Shown: positions 45,903 to 57,480, counted from the stretch's first letter. The stretch is DNA of 64,000 bases from Eutreptiella sp. 'Long Island Sound 2002' (GCA_964036045.1 OZ038378.1:55611995-55675994), one strand, 5' to 3'. Numbers and translations: made by a program. The notes: a model not told the origin generated them from the letters alone.

Positions 45903-46404
45903 CCGGGACGCTGCGGAGGCACTTGCTGCCTCTCCTCTGGCCGCTTGCTGCGGCTGATGGCCACGTTGTGGTGATGACTGGCGCTGCGCCCAGCGCCTTC
46001 TGGTTCCAGCGCTTGTTAGCGCCGCTCCTTGTGAAGCGGAATCGGTAACGATCCCCGCGTTTGCATTTCTGTAGCAGAGCTTAGCGTCGCGAAGGCTTCT
46101 GGCGCATAGCGCGAAGTCACGCAAATGACGCAATTTTACGTCAAGAGAGTGACTGAAGGCAGCCAAAAGCTGCCGTTACGTGTTTTTATTTGGCATTTAT
46201 TTTTCATATAGTTAAATTCTGTAGCTTAATATATGCGATTTGCGTCGTGTATGTTAATTCTGTTTGTTACGGAATCTGTTTGTCGTTGACGTTCAGGTTT
46301 GTGTCATATGGGAGGACCGTCAAAGGTTCTCAGAATTATTTGTAGGCCGACACTGGCCTGAACGCCGCATCCCTCGCCCTGGGGAAGCATGCCAGGGCAT
46401 CGTG

Positions 46405-46535
46405 GACGCAAGCAACGCCCTCGTTGAGGGCCAAAGGTGTGGAATACGCCGGTGGCGCTTAGCATCGTGGCAAGAGCGCCCTCGTTGAGGGCCTACGGCC
46501 ACTGGCCTATGGCGCTCAGCATCGTGGAAGCTGAA
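46405..46535. repeat. ~62-bp tandem repeat with inner hairpin, two units
   Basis: CGCCCTCGTTGAGGGCC occurs at about 46,414 and 46,476 and again in part. GCCCTC and GAGGGC pair across GTT. CGCTTAGCATCGTGG / CGCTCAGCATCGTGG completes each unit. Confidence 0.7.
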
Positions 46536-46736
46536 AATTGGAAGGTCTCACCCTATGATGGATTCACTGAAAGAAACCCTCGATACAGGTTAGACCTCCT
46601 GTGGATTTGGTGCGCTGCGTTTGCTATTGGGTGCCAGCAAGGCTCGGACGATCCAAGGGTTTGTATCTTTGCATGAGCAGCAGGATATTTTATTATCAAA
46701 ATCAATCTGTGGTTCAAAAAAGCTCGCAAGGAGTTC

Positions 46737-46882
46737 AGCTTTTCTCACGTGAAAGCAAGGCAGGACCAAGCGTGCGGCGGCAAAGTATGCAGGAATACCA
46801 AGGGATCAGCATCTTGTTTTTCTCACGTCAAAGCAAAGCAAGGGATCAGCATCTTGTTTTTCTCAAGTCAAAGCAAAGCAAG
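46737..46882. repeat. ~41-bp tandem repeat, two to three units
   Basis: GGGATCAGCATCTTGTTTTT followed by CTCACGTCAAAGCAAAGCAA repeats twice (46,801-46,882), with a diverged relative at 46,737. Confidence 0.8.
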
Positions 46883-47123
46883 TGTGGCCAAGACAAGCTG
46901 GATAGCAAAATGGTAGACAAATCAGTGGATCAAGAAAGGGAAAATCAGTGCAAGGCAGAGATTTTCAAGATCAAAGAAACAAGTTCAGCACAGTGTCCCG
47001 TGGGTCTCAAGGGTCGAAGGCCTCACGCTCCGCGAGGCCCCACGGTACCGCTTCACTTTGCGCTGCGATGCGCTGCGGCCGGCGGCTGTCCCTGTTCAGG
47101 GTTGTTAGAACAGTTTTGAAGCT

Positions 47124-47283
47124 TTTTCGTGGACCCCTTGCAAAGCACCGCAATTTCTGCAAGAATCGAACATTTCGTGAGTCGGTTTAAGTTGCTTAAA
47201 CTGTTCTAAGGCGTTAGCCACAGGCCTTTCAAATCTACATAGATGCCTGTGAAAACACGGAAAAACAGTGAATTCTCGCGAAT
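47124..47283. repeat. 160-bp direct repeat X3, right copy
   Basis: Partner of 44,236-44,395, in the same orientation. Confidence 0.93.
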
Positions 47284-48647
47284 GTCCATGTCCTGAGTGG
47301 GAAAGCCGCAAGAGCTCCTCCATAAGGGATCGGGGATCAAGGGCGTCCTCTCCCTTGCCCCATTATCACGAAGGCAAAGCATGGGGGAGTCCCCATGCAG
47401 TCTGGGCGGAGGCGTCGATTCCTCAAACCACCAGTTTCCCAGGCAGACTGACCAACGTCAGGACACCGAAGGTCACCAGCCGACTGCGGAGGCAAGTCGG
47501 TAGGCTCACACTAGGACTGACAGTGGCGGAACGCTGGGAGTTCACTTCAGGTAACTGGGCTTTCAGCCTGGCGCCTTCATGATCTCAGCCACAGGCACAG
47601 TCACGGACACACGGTATCACAGCCACAATCTGTACTTAAGTACCGGTCCAACGGACCATATGTAATGGAACGTACAGGGGGATTGTGGTCGCCCTCGTAT
47701 GTCGATTTGAGTCCCTTATGGGGACCATTTGTGGCTCGTAGCGGTCCGGCGCGACCATGTGGGTATGTGCATGGCGATCCTCAGGGTTATTCCCAGACTC
47801 TGGGGGTCGCTGCGGTATGATGTACGACATAGCAGGCCAAAACAGCATTTCAGAGTCAAAATAGCACGGGATGACACGCATTCCGGAGGGCAGGGTGAAG
47901 ACATAAAACAGGTCCAAATGCATGTAAACACACTCCGCAAGGAGCACCAAACCATGCCCCGGTCAGTATAAGGCGTCGTCAGGGGGAGTGGGCGAGAAAA
48001 GTGCCCGTAGGCCAGCAACTCACACACACTCATCCAAGATCTGGATCCCTGAGTATGCCATGGGACCCGATCTTACACAAAATCGCAGTGTCGATGGCGG
48101 CGACACCCGTTGCGCAACGTCGTATGGGCTTCAGAGCCCCCAGAGCTCAGAAAATGAAGAGGTCAGTCGCCCCACCTGGTTGCCCACGAATGCATCAGGA
48201 GGGGGAGTGACATACAATCGGTGATAGTCGGGGCGGTGGAGGTAGGCCACCCATCCACTTGGTTCTCAACGGATTCAGCCTGCGGGGGTGCGGCCATCGG
48301 TTCGGGTCCCTGGTCTTGGCATGGGAGGTGGTCCCACCTGGTTTCCCATGGATTCAGCAGGGAGGGGGTCAACCACTACGTTTCCAGCATGAGGGAGACA
48401 GAGGGAGCAGCGCTGGGTCCGCCGAACTCGGCCTCGGGAGGTCGGCATCATGCAGAGGTCCGAGCGACACGCAACGGCTGTGTCAAACCACCGAGTTAGG
48501 GGGCTGCTCGACTTGCGCACCATTTCAACCACTCCACCGGAACGACATTGCACCAGAGCTGGGAGAGAGCAAGCAGGCAAGAGACGTACTGACGACCTGA
48601 CAGACTTGTGCTCAATCTAAGCATTGGGGGAGAGCTCAGGGCGGGGA
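47284..48647. other. Non-coding 3' flank of retroelement H with 81-bp repeats
   Basis: No gene is seen. It follows the H pol stop in the minus sense, so it may hold the H 3' untranslated region and LTR, but no second LTR is in the window. At 48,165-48,400 three units of about 81 bp begin CCACCTGGTTGCC, CCACTTGGTTCTC and CCACCTGGTTTCC. Confidence 0.45.
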
Positions 48648-49499
48648 TCAGTCGCCCCTAGCTTCTATCGCCCTTGTCAGAGCCTCCAAGTCAGAGACCT
48701 GGATCTTTGTCTTGTGCTTGCGGACATACTCCATGAAAGGGGTGTTAATCCGCGGCACAAAGGAAGAGACGGGTTCCCAGGTGTCATGGGAGGGCCCATA
48801 GCCTCCCCAGCGCACCTTGAACTCCACTCCTCGGGGCTCCTAGGCACTCGGACGCTGAGCCAGGATCTCCTCGATGGGGTAGTTGTCCTGCTCAGCATAG
48901 TCGTCCTCCGAGTCCGCCTCATGGGCGGCATAGTCCAGGGACTCATGCTTCCCACGGACATCAGGCTCACGGGGACGGAGTTGACTTTCATGTTGTTCCC
49001 TGAACTGTCCGGGGCCCACCTTGATGCGGTAGGTGTTCGCACCAAACCTGCGGAGCACCTCTCCGGGTGTGAACCAGGATTTGGTGCCGTGAGTGCCCAT
49101 AGGCAGGAGTCTTAGTAACCACAACAGGTCACCCACCCTGCACTTGTGCGGTGCAGACTTCGGGGCGGTCTTGGCTCGCACGGCGTGCTCCTTCTCCGGC
49201 TGCGGACAAATCTCCTGCGCCGTGGTCTCTTGTCGCTCGAAGAACTCCGTGGCATCCATTGCCATGCCTTCACCTGACAAGGGGGGTCCGCTACCCAGGA
49301 GGTCCCGGCCGAAAAGAATCTGGTGAGGCGACCACCCACTCGGTGTGGGGGTATCATGATGGGCCTTGAGAGCGGGCTGCATCTTCTCAAATCAGTTCAG
49401 TCGCTTGTTGGTGAGGTGGATCTTCCGCAGCTTCTCAGGCAGCTGCCTTCCAGCCACTTCAGCTCGGCCATTGCACCGGCTGAGATAGGCGACGCTCTT
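48648..49499 (-). pseudogene. Element H integrase C-terminal half and chromodomain
   Basis: The minus strand reads SVAYLSRCNGRAEVAGRQL, which includes the integrase catalytic glutamate. A TGA at 49,392 interrupts it where a tryptophan is expected. Next come HDTPTPSGWSPHQILFGRDL and an SH3-like linker (VGDLLWLLRLLP). A chromodomain follows: NYPIEEILAQRPSA, a TAG at 48,840, then VEFKVRWGGYGPSHDTWEPV. The final TGA is at 48,648. It is a paralogue of G1. The other half of the integrase core lies at 62,162-62,360, beyond inserted element E. Host reading frame and residues join across E once its target duplication is counted once. Confidence 0.85.
49495..49499. repeat. 5-bp target-site duplication of element E, left
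   Basis: CTCTT here equals CTCTT at 62,157-62,161 (AAGAG on the minus strand). It lies inside the H integrase codons for Lys-Ser. Five bp is the usual duplication length for Ty3/gypsy integrase. Confidence 0.9.
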
Positions 49500-50251
49500 A
49501 GAAAGAGTTTCTGATGTCCCTTGCTTGTTGTTGATATGGAAAACCTTGATTGCTTTTCAAAACATGTTTCCCCAAAACTGCAAAAAGGTAACGTCCACGA
49601 ACAAGGAACACCACAAACAGGATCAAAGTCAGAATAGTGTCTTATTCTTCCAAATCAAAGCATTGTAAGCAAAGAGGGGCTGCATATAGACAAATGAGGA
49701 ATCAAATATGCAACTCAAATGGTTTTATAAACAAAACAAATGATTTTATGTGAAAACTGGCATGACTCAGGCCTCCAAGATAGCACCAAGCACTTCATGT
49801 GCACTCTTGATTCACTCTTTTGGATGAAATGGAGTTGGTTAGGAATCTGGGGCATGGGAGTTAGGCCAGACACAGGACATGACTTGGTCAAGCAACTGAA
49901 TTCAGAAACAGTTACAATCTGGAACCACAATAAGTAATAGAAACTTTTGAGTATAGGGGTCCTGAGGTGGGAGACCACTAGGCTTAACCTACCAGGCCCA
50001 AGGCATGGGGTGCCTACTGTATTTCGGTATAACCTCCATGAGGGATGATACCTCCACTCCTTTGAGTGGTAGGGGTGAACTTCATGGGGGAGCTAGGGGT
50101 TGAACCCTAGTTGCTGAGAAAGTGTACTTAAAGCTTGATAAGAGAAACAAAAATGTTTAAGTGTTAGTCTCAGCACGTTCTTAGGCAAAAAGGGGGGCTG
50201 TAGCCTGGATCAAGTACCCCAATAAAGACATGGTAGTGACGTTTTCTTACT
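49500..50251 (-). repeat. LTR of element E (3' LTR in minus orientation)
   Basis: 752 bp matching 61,417-62,156 in the same orientation, with about 30 substitutions and small indels (roughly 96% identity by hand). In the minus sense it starts AGTAAG and ends CTTTCT, so the termini are AG...CT with imperfect inverted ends rather than the usual TG...CA. A PPT adjoins its inner edge. Confidence 0.93.
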
Positions 50252-50263
50252 CCCCCCTGGAGT
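50252..50263 (-). promoter_or_regulatory. Polypurine tract of element E
   Basis: On the minus strand TCCAGGGGGG directly precedes the 3' LTR. Such G-rich purine tracts prime plus-strand cDNA synthesis. Confidence 0.75.
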
Positions 50264-50494
50264 ACTAGTTAGCTAAGCTAGTAGGACCAAGGAAAAAGGC
50301 TCAAATTACCCTGAAATTACCTCAGAAAATGGTGTAAACCTTCACAAAAACTCCTCATCAGTTCATAGAAGCTGTTCACACTGCCGGTACCCTTTAGAAA
50401 TAGCGTGAGGTACCGTGAATGATGTCCTCTCGAAGGGGCATTCCTCAAAAGTAGCTGGCGTGAGCGTAAACATTTGGAAAAACAGTTTTGGGGG

Positions 50495-50565
50495 CAGTGG
50501 GGTTTGAACCCATGACCTCCTCCCTAGAGTCTGCATTGCTACCCACTAGGGTATGATCAAACGCT
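50495..50565 (-). other. tRNA-like pol III boxes, minus strand
   Basis: On the minus strand TACCCTAGTGG (50,543-50,553) fits an A box and GGTTCAAACCC a B box (50,500-50,510). The acceptor arms do not pair. It lies in the 3' non-coding part of element E and may be a SINE or tRNA pseudogene. Confidence 0.45.
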
Positions 50566-50898
50566 CTAATGCGGACGGTCATCGCTGTATAAACAACGTA
50601 TTTCAGTAATCGTCCTGACCAGCGGCCAGGGCGGAGCAATACTCCTGATGGAGCCCACAAAACTCCAGGAGCTGGAAAAAATAGAAATGAGGACCAACAG
50701 GGAGTGAATCCTGTGGTTTAGCGAAAGGTGTAGCGATTTAACAAGTCAAATCGCTAAAAATTGACGAAATCACGCGAGAAATCGTCATTTTTACACCAAA
50801 ACTCAAAGTCGCAGACAAGCGCAACGGAAGCAGACTTCAAAAACAAGGTTGCGCAAGCGTAAACGGCTTTTGAAAAGGAAGGTATGAGCCGTAGTTTT

Positions 50899-52318
50899 TA
50901 AAGGTAGGTAGGTAGGTATCTTCGGGAGCTCGGGATGCCTCCTTTGACATTGCAGGAAGAAGGTCTTACCAAGGGGACTTCCTGTCCCTCCCACTGCCCT
51001 ATGTCAGGTGCCTCTTGAGCCGCTCCCGCATGTGCTTGGGAAGGCATTGTCGCGGCCACCCGGTCCATGTGTCCCAGGTGGGAGGGTGTCCCCACATGTG
51101 TCCATGGGTAGGGCCACATGCCCCCTCCTTTGGGCGGCAGCTCCGGGGGCTGCCCAGCCGTGTGGAGTATCTCTCACCACAAGGGGTATTGCTCCCGCTA
51201 GTCTACGGTACGACCGCCTCACGCTTGTGGCTTGAGTTGCGGGGCCACTCTGCTTGGCAGGCGACCCCCTCCTGGACTGTGTACCGGCTCGTCTGTCACC
51301 GGTTGCTTCCATGGCTCCGGGTGACGTTTGCCATGGTCCCCGATGCAGCCTGGCCCCGCTCGGACCAGTGGCCTTGGAGTACCGCTCCTGCCACTGGCCC
51401 GTTGGGTCGGCTGGGTTGCCCCAGTGCGTCCGACCCATGGGGTGTTGGTTCTTTCCTGTCCCTCGGCCGCCCTACGTGTATGCAGTGTCCTGGGCCGATT
51501 GGCTCCTGTTCACCGGTGTGCCCGCGCGGTTTGTTGTGTTGTGTCTGCGGTGTCCTGGGCCACCTGGCTCCTGTTCACCGGTGCGCCCGCTCGGTGTGTT
51601 GTGTTGCGTGTGCGGTGTTCTGGGCCACCTGGCTCGTGTTCACCGGTGTGCTCGCTCGGTGTGTTGTGTTGCGTGTGCGGTGTCCTGGGCCACTTGGCTC
51701 CCGTTCACCGCTGCGCCCGCTTGGTGTGTTTTGTTGCGTGTCCAGTGTCCCGGGCCACTTGGCTCCTGTTCACCAGTGCGCCCGCTCGGTGTGTTGTGTT
51801 GCGTGTGCGGTGTCCTGGGCCTCTTGGCTCCTGTTCACCGGTGTGCCCGCTGGGTGTGTTGTGTTGCGTGTGCGGTGTCCTGGGCCACTTGGCTCCTGTT
51901 TACCTGTGAGCCCGCTCGGTGTGTTGTTTTGCGTGTGCGGTGTCCTCGGCCTCTTGGCTCTTGTTCACCGGTGTGCCCGCTCGGTGTGTTGTGTTACGTG
52001 TGCGGTGTCCTGGGCCACTTGGCTCCTGTTCTCCGGTGCGCCCGCTGGGTGTGTTGTAGTGTGTGCGAGTCCTGGGCCACTTGGCTCCTGTTTACCGGTG
52101 CGCCTGCTCAGTGTGTTGCTTTGCGTGTGCCGTTTCCTGGGCCACTTGGCTTCCTGTTCACCGGTGTGCCTGCTCAGTGGGTTGTGTTGCGTGTGCGGTG
52201 TCCCGGGCCACTTGGCTCCTGTTCACCGGTGTGCCCGCTCGGTGTGTTATGTTGCGTGTGCGGTGTCCTGGGCCACCTGGCTCCTGTTCACCGGGGCCCC
52301 CGCTCGGTGCGTTGTGTT
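50899..52318 (-). mobile_element. el3: 5'-truncated inverted relative of el2
   Basis: In the minus sense it starts inside a 64-bp array (52,318) and runs through a 590-bp unique region about 93% identical to that of el2. It ends in the tail that reads GGTAGGTAGGTAGGTA on the plus strand (50,904-50,919). GTAGTTTT at 50,891-50,898 and 52,319-52,326 is an 8-bp target duplication. It has no leader and only about 13 array units, so it is more truncated than el2. It lies in the 3' non-coding part of element E. Confidence 0.75.
51485..52316. repeat. 64-bp minisatellite of el3, about 13 units
   Basis: TGGCTCCTGTTCACCGGTGT and GCCCGCTCGGTGTGTTGTGT recur every 63-65 bp. This is the complement of the el2 unit. 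Open frames in it are repeat artefacts. Confidence 0.96.
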
Positions 52319-52326
52319 GTAGTTTT

Positions 52327-54295
52327 GAAAGTTATAAAGGAAATTTTTGCACAGTTGCATCAAAATTTATGTAAAGTTTAGGGAAAAGTATTCAAACCCA
52401 ACCCACACCACAGAGCAGGTGGACAACCCACCTCTCAGGTATGCCAGTGTCATCGCACACACATGCATTGCGTTCGTGTTGGTTGCTTCGTTAAAACGTT
52501 AGGGTTGTCAACGCTGTGTTTGTTGGGGGTTCGGGTGCTCCTCTCTTTTGCTCTGCACAGGTCAAAACAGGAATGAAAGGTATGCGATGCGAATGGAGCG
52601 CGCAGCGCGCACGTAGGGTTAGAATATGCGCTGTGCTCGCGATGCATGTGCCTAATTGAGGCATTCCCACGCTGTGGCGCTTTCACTGTACCCCAATTCA
52701 TCCTTGTTCTCTCTTCACAGGTAAGAAAAGAAAGTGCTTGCTCGTGTTTGTTTGCTCGTGTGTAGCCGTAGCGTTCAAGTAGGGTTGCTTAAAACGCTTA
52801 GGCTTTTTTTGCATTTGCTTCACTTCGGCATTCACACGATGCATGGTGAGTAAGGTAGGTAAGCCCAGGAGGAGCTCACCTTCTGGTTGAGTCAGTGTGG
52901 TTACCGTGGTTTTGATCTCGCCTCCCTTCCCTGCATGCGTGCACACGATGCATTAAAGGGATTTGACAGTAGGCCACGCGCTGTGCACGCAGTATGAACC
53001 CTGCCAGGTTACCCAGGGCTTCGCCCTACGTTCCATAAGGGAACGGGCGAAGTCCTTGAGCTTGCTTGCTTGCAACTGGGTTCAGGAACAGTGTATTATA
53101 GGGCACACTAAGAAGCGTATAATATGTGGAGTGTGTCTTGGTTCCTCCGTCTTGAACCGGGTCCATTGGCCTCTGTTGTACAGGTGGGACAGGTACAGGG
53201 TGAACTGGTGCAGTCCCTTGAGCCGTGCTAAATTATACGGCGCTGATCACACAATCAATTGACTGCGCCTCAGCCAGGAGTGGCGAGGCCAGTTCGACTC
53301 CATCGACATCCGCGCTGTGCACGCCACCTGTGCGCCCTTCCCCTCCAAGCCCTAGCAGGGAAACGTGTTGTGACGTCCCTGTTAGGCCACAGTTGCTTAG
53401 CAGCGCTGTGTTCTCTTGTCTTCTTCACAGGAGGGTCATTAGGACCCACGATTTTATCTTCAACACCACCCAGTAGAGCGTGCGTGTAGGAGTGGTACTC
53501 CTGCGTGGGGGCTTGAGCCAGTTGCAGTAGCGCTCGCCCACCAGGATGGTGCCACTGTAGGGTGTGTAGGAGCTGTAGTGCGTGTGTCACAGTCCCACCT
53601 GTTTCCTGCAATTTTAGCAGGGTTGGTGGGCTGTGGCAGTGGTTAGGTCAGCATTTTGGCCAGTTAGCAAAATGGCATTTTTATGCCTTCATAGCTTTAG
53701 GCCACCCCTCCCTTTAGTAGTCAGGTAGGTAGGAAAAACAATAACTGGATTAGTACGCTGGGTATTCCCCCAAGACTTTGCGCCAGCACAGAAATTGGGC
53801 GCCTAGGGGGGGGGAGACCCGGGGCGTACCCCGTGGCATCAATAAGACAACCCTCCAGGTTTAGCAAGCGTGCAGACTTGGGTATAATTAGGACACCACT
53901 TCTGCAACTTGCTCTTAGGACCTCAGCCATAGCAAACTCACACATACCTAGGCAAACATGTATAGCGACCAGGTTAGGAAGGGTAGAACTGCATGGGTCT
54001 GGACCAGTTAGGAGTCCTAACTGTGGGCACGCTTGTCTCCAAGGGGGGTGAACACACCTTGCTTGTCATTCCCCCCTGGTCATTAGAATAGCTAGCCACT
54101 GTTCATCGTTGGCTCCCCAAGGTCATAACATCAGGGCAGGTCCCATGGCACACATGGTCAACAAGGCAAGCACTCGCTGGTTGGCTGCAAACCTGACAAG
54201 CGGCCATCTGGCTCATGCTGGTAACCATAGGCATGGGACTGCAGGGCACAGCCACGGTTGGTGCAGTGCTCAGAGGGCTCACCGACCCTGGGAGG
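52327..54295. other. 3' non-coding region of element E
   Basis: No gene is seen between el3 and the pol stop. At 53,272 the sequence CAGCCAGGAGTGGCGAGG matches the core of the el1 minisatellite unit in 17 of 18 bases, as a single copy. A GGTAGGTAGG word at 53,722 resembles the el tail but no element body is recognisable beside it. Confidence 0.5.
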
Positions 54296-56053
54296 TTAGT
54301 TCCCCTTCTTACGCTGGGACAGTGTCTCAGCACGGGTTAGCAACTGCCCCTCGTTGTTCTCAACGAGGTAGGAACGAAAGATGGGGTTGATACTGCCATC
54401 TGGCTGTATGAAGGCTGACATAGGCTCCCAGGTAGCCTCTGATAGTCCATAGCCATCCCACAGGGTCAGGAATCTCCAGCCCTGTTTATACTCGTGGCGT
54501 GCAATACCTGCAACCACGTAGTAGCCATCGACTGCCATTTCCTCGGCAGTCATCTTCTCGAGTTCGTCTGCCTCCTCAGGGGTGGCAGCGTTCTCTAGGT
54601 CGATACGCTCGATCTCACAGTCAGGCAAGCGCCACTCATCCCACGATAGTTCATCAGGGGACTGGTAGTGTCTGAGTTGCTTAGGAGCGCACAGCAGCTC
54701 CCCACCTAGACGAGGGCTGCACCTCACATGGATCCTGGATCCATCTATTCTGATAATACGATAGGGCCCAAAGTAGGGGTCCTGCAAACAGTTGCGGGGC
54801 AATGACGGCAATCGTGAGTGGTGTACAAGCACCAGGTCCCCTACCTTGAAACTGGCAGGACGTCTTGTGCGGTTACGCCGGGTTAGTTCGCGTTCTCGAA
54901 CGCGTTTCAGGTTAGCTCTGGCCCTGTTAGCCAGGTCCGGCCGGTGCTCCAGCCAGTCCCCAACTGGGCTCTTAAAGTCCTCGGGGAAAGGGTTTTTGAA
55001 AAACCACACAGGGCGCCCCCCATGGAACAGTTCGCGGGAGCTATAGCCGGTTGAAGAACTCTCTTGGGAGTTCATGGTCAGAACAGCCCAGGGCAACAGG
55101 CGTACCCAATCTTTGGTGCGCTCCTGTTTCATCAGAATCCTCAGATTCTGCTCCACCACACGATTCTGTCTCTCACAAAGAGGGTTAGACGTGTGCGTGT
55201 AAGGTACACCTGTGGTTACCTGGACGTTCAGGGCGTCAAGCACTTGCTTGTACCAACCGGTATCACTCCGGATGCGTACATCTTCATCGGAGTGGATCTC
55301 CTTAGGCGCCCCATAGGGCTCAAACCACTCCTCCACCAGGATCTTCACAGTCTGCTCCGCTGTGATCTTCTTGTTGCAGGGGAAAGCACGTGTGAAGTGG
55401 GTTAGACCACAGGTGACCACCAAACAACTATCATAGCCACCAAACTTAGGCAGACCGTGGATGAAATCCGCCTAAAACAGGGAGTTAGCACAGTAGGGTA
55501 TGGGGAGACTGGAGAACAGTCCTCTGTCACGTGAGTCGCTCTGTTTGCTGGCGTGACAGTCACAGCAGTCCACAATGGACTGCATACGGGCACGTAGTTC
55601 AGACTGGGTTAGTCAGCAGTAGAAGCGCTCACTGAAGAGAGCAGCAGACCGGTTGCACCCTGTGTGCCTGGAGCTGTGGTCGGCCCACTGCAGACAGCCG
55701 TCCAGTCGTGCCTCAGGCACAACTATGCGGTCCTCATAGTATAGGTACTGGTTATCTTTATACCAGCGGTCGCCATCTATTAGGCGTGCCTCTAGGCCAT
55801 CACTGAGGGTACTGAGTACACACTGGTACTCAGCCTGGTAGTCTCTCAGGCTCCAGCCCTCGAGTACACCTGCCGTACGCATGGATGGGTCCAGCTGGAC
55901 ATCCATACGTTGAAACGCCTCTTTGGCCAACGCTTCAGAGCTCTCACCTAGGAGGGCGTCGAAGTTACTACGCGAGATGTAGTCAGCTATCTCGTTCCTT
56001 ATACCTGGTATATGATGGACGGTCACCTGAACTGACTCAGGTATGTCCACCAT
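54296..56053 (-). pseudogene. Element E RNase H end, integrase and chromodomain
   Basis: After a 1-bp loss near 56,028, the frame reads VTVHHIPGIRNEIADYISRS (RNase H tail). An integrase zinc finger (HSSRH ... CCDCHASK) follows. The catalytic core has DFIHGLPKFGGYDS, IHSDEDVRIRSDTG and NPLCERQNRVVEQN, carrying D, D and E. An SH3-like DLVLVHHSRLP comes next. The C-terminal chromodomain reads YYVVAGIARHEYKQGW and FLTLWDGYGLSEATWEP. The last 375 codons (55,423-54,296) are open and end at a TAA. Two stops break the upstream part: TGA at 55,613 and TAG at 55,472, next to the first catalytic Asp. Catalytic residues are otherwise kept. The chromodomain places E among chromoviruses. Confidence 0.9.
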
Positions 56054-57480
56054 CGTTTTAGTTTCGCTTTTGCAGGAGGCGGGCCCTTCTGAAATGTCTT
56101 CACAGGCTCTTGGTCACAGAGCCATACAACAGGGTTAGTACCTAGAAGACGGGATTGGGAAGAGAGCACGAGCATCCCAGCCAGGAGTTCCTGGTCGTAG
56201 GTACTGTAGTTGGATCGTGCTTGATTCCACTTCCAGTTCCACTGCCCCAGAGACACCAGACGCCATTCATGGGCGGGATAGTCATGCTTCAGGGTTCCAT
56301 CGCGGTTCAGACCTGAAGTGTGAAACACGCAGTGCGACAACTCATTGGGGTTAAGCTCCTACCACTGGTATAGGGTACCACCCCCCCCTACGTCACACGC
56401 ATCCGTGACGAGTATTATCTCGCCCTTAAGGCGGGGCACCCCCAGGCAGTTGGTGGAAGATATTTTCCTCTTCAACTCCTGCAAACAGGCCTCCTCCTTG
56501 TCGGTCCACCGCCAAGGGTTGGTCTTCTTCATAAGGTCAGTGAGGGAGGCTCATGAGTACGTAAAATTGTGGATATGGCGTCGGTAAAAATTGCAGGCGC
56601 CAATAAAACTCCGCACATCGTGTAGACCCTTCTTAGGGTCGTCACGTAACTGCATGTCCTGTAGGGGCTGCATCTTAGACGCGGCTGGTTTCCACCAGCC
56701 ATACCCCACGTCAAACCCTAGGTACTCCATCTCCTCTCGCATAAACTCACACTTCTCGAGTTTGATGCGGAGATGGTTTTCCTGACAGACGGTGAAAAAC
56801 TCTTGCAGGAGGAGGATATGATCCTCTTGGGTATTAGTACCCAGGCTCACGTCGTCGACGTGGGCCTCCATCTCAGCCCTGCGGGAAACCAGTTCCTGCA
56901 CAAGGGGTCTGCGTCTCAGGATATATAGGATTTTGTTCGTCAGCTCCTGAAAGAGAGCAGGGGCATTCGCGACACCAAAGGGCATGACCTTCCAGCGGAA
57001 GACACGGCCCTTAGGGGTTACAAAGGCGAGCAGTTCCTGGGCTGCTCGGGTTAGGTCGACTTGCCAGCAGCCACTGCGCTTATCCATCTTGGTCTTGAAT
57101 CGACACTTAGCGATTCTCTCCAGGGTGTTCTCCATGTTGGGGATACTCCCTGAGTGGTTCTCGGTCTTTTTATTGACCTCCCCATAGTCAACGACCAAGC
57201 GCATAGCAGCGGACCCAGGTTTAGCAACCAGAAAACAAGGGCTACAATGGCGGGGGTAGTCCCCGTGCTTATACTCCTCGACGAGGCCAGCATCTATACA
57301 CTCTTGGATCTGGCGTTCGATCTCGTCGATTTGGTCATGTGGGGCAGCGTATGGACGCCGCCTCACTACCGACCCTTCAAACTCTGGTTTGAGTTTGAGG
57401 TCCATCTGGACCAGTTTCTTACATGACAGGGGTGGCGGCAACGCTCCAAAAAGCTCCTGATACTTGTGGATGAGCTTAGT
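56024..57480 (-). pseudogene. Element E reverse transcriptase and RNase H
   Basis: The RT blocks are clear: VVRRRPYAAPHDQIDEIERQ, LVAKPGSAAMRLVVDYGEVN, KMDKRSGCWQVDLT, WKVMPFGVANAPALFQEL and MEAHVDDVSLGT. The last is the catalytic block, HVDD in place of the common YxDD; the two aspartates are kept. Then LEKCEFMREEMEYLGFDV and RSFIGACNFYRRHIHNF follow. A TGA at 56,551 interrupts the frame. RNase H continues with VTDACDVGGGGTLYQW, a TAG at 56,359, YDQELLAGM and WLCDQEPVKTF, carrying D, E and D. A frameshift near 56,028 leads into the integrase frame. Confidence 0.9.

Larger units (their letters stand above)
44396..47123. mobile_element. 2.7-kb block with coiled-coil ORF between X3 repeats
   Basis: The block lies exactly between the two X3 copies and contains a minus-strand ORF (45,078-45,902), two strong hairpins on the 3' side of that ORF and short tandem repeats. 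X3 may be a long target duplication like X1 and X2, or short LTRs of a TRIM-like element. The repeats lack TG...CA ends and I see no PBS beside them. Confidence 0.5.
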
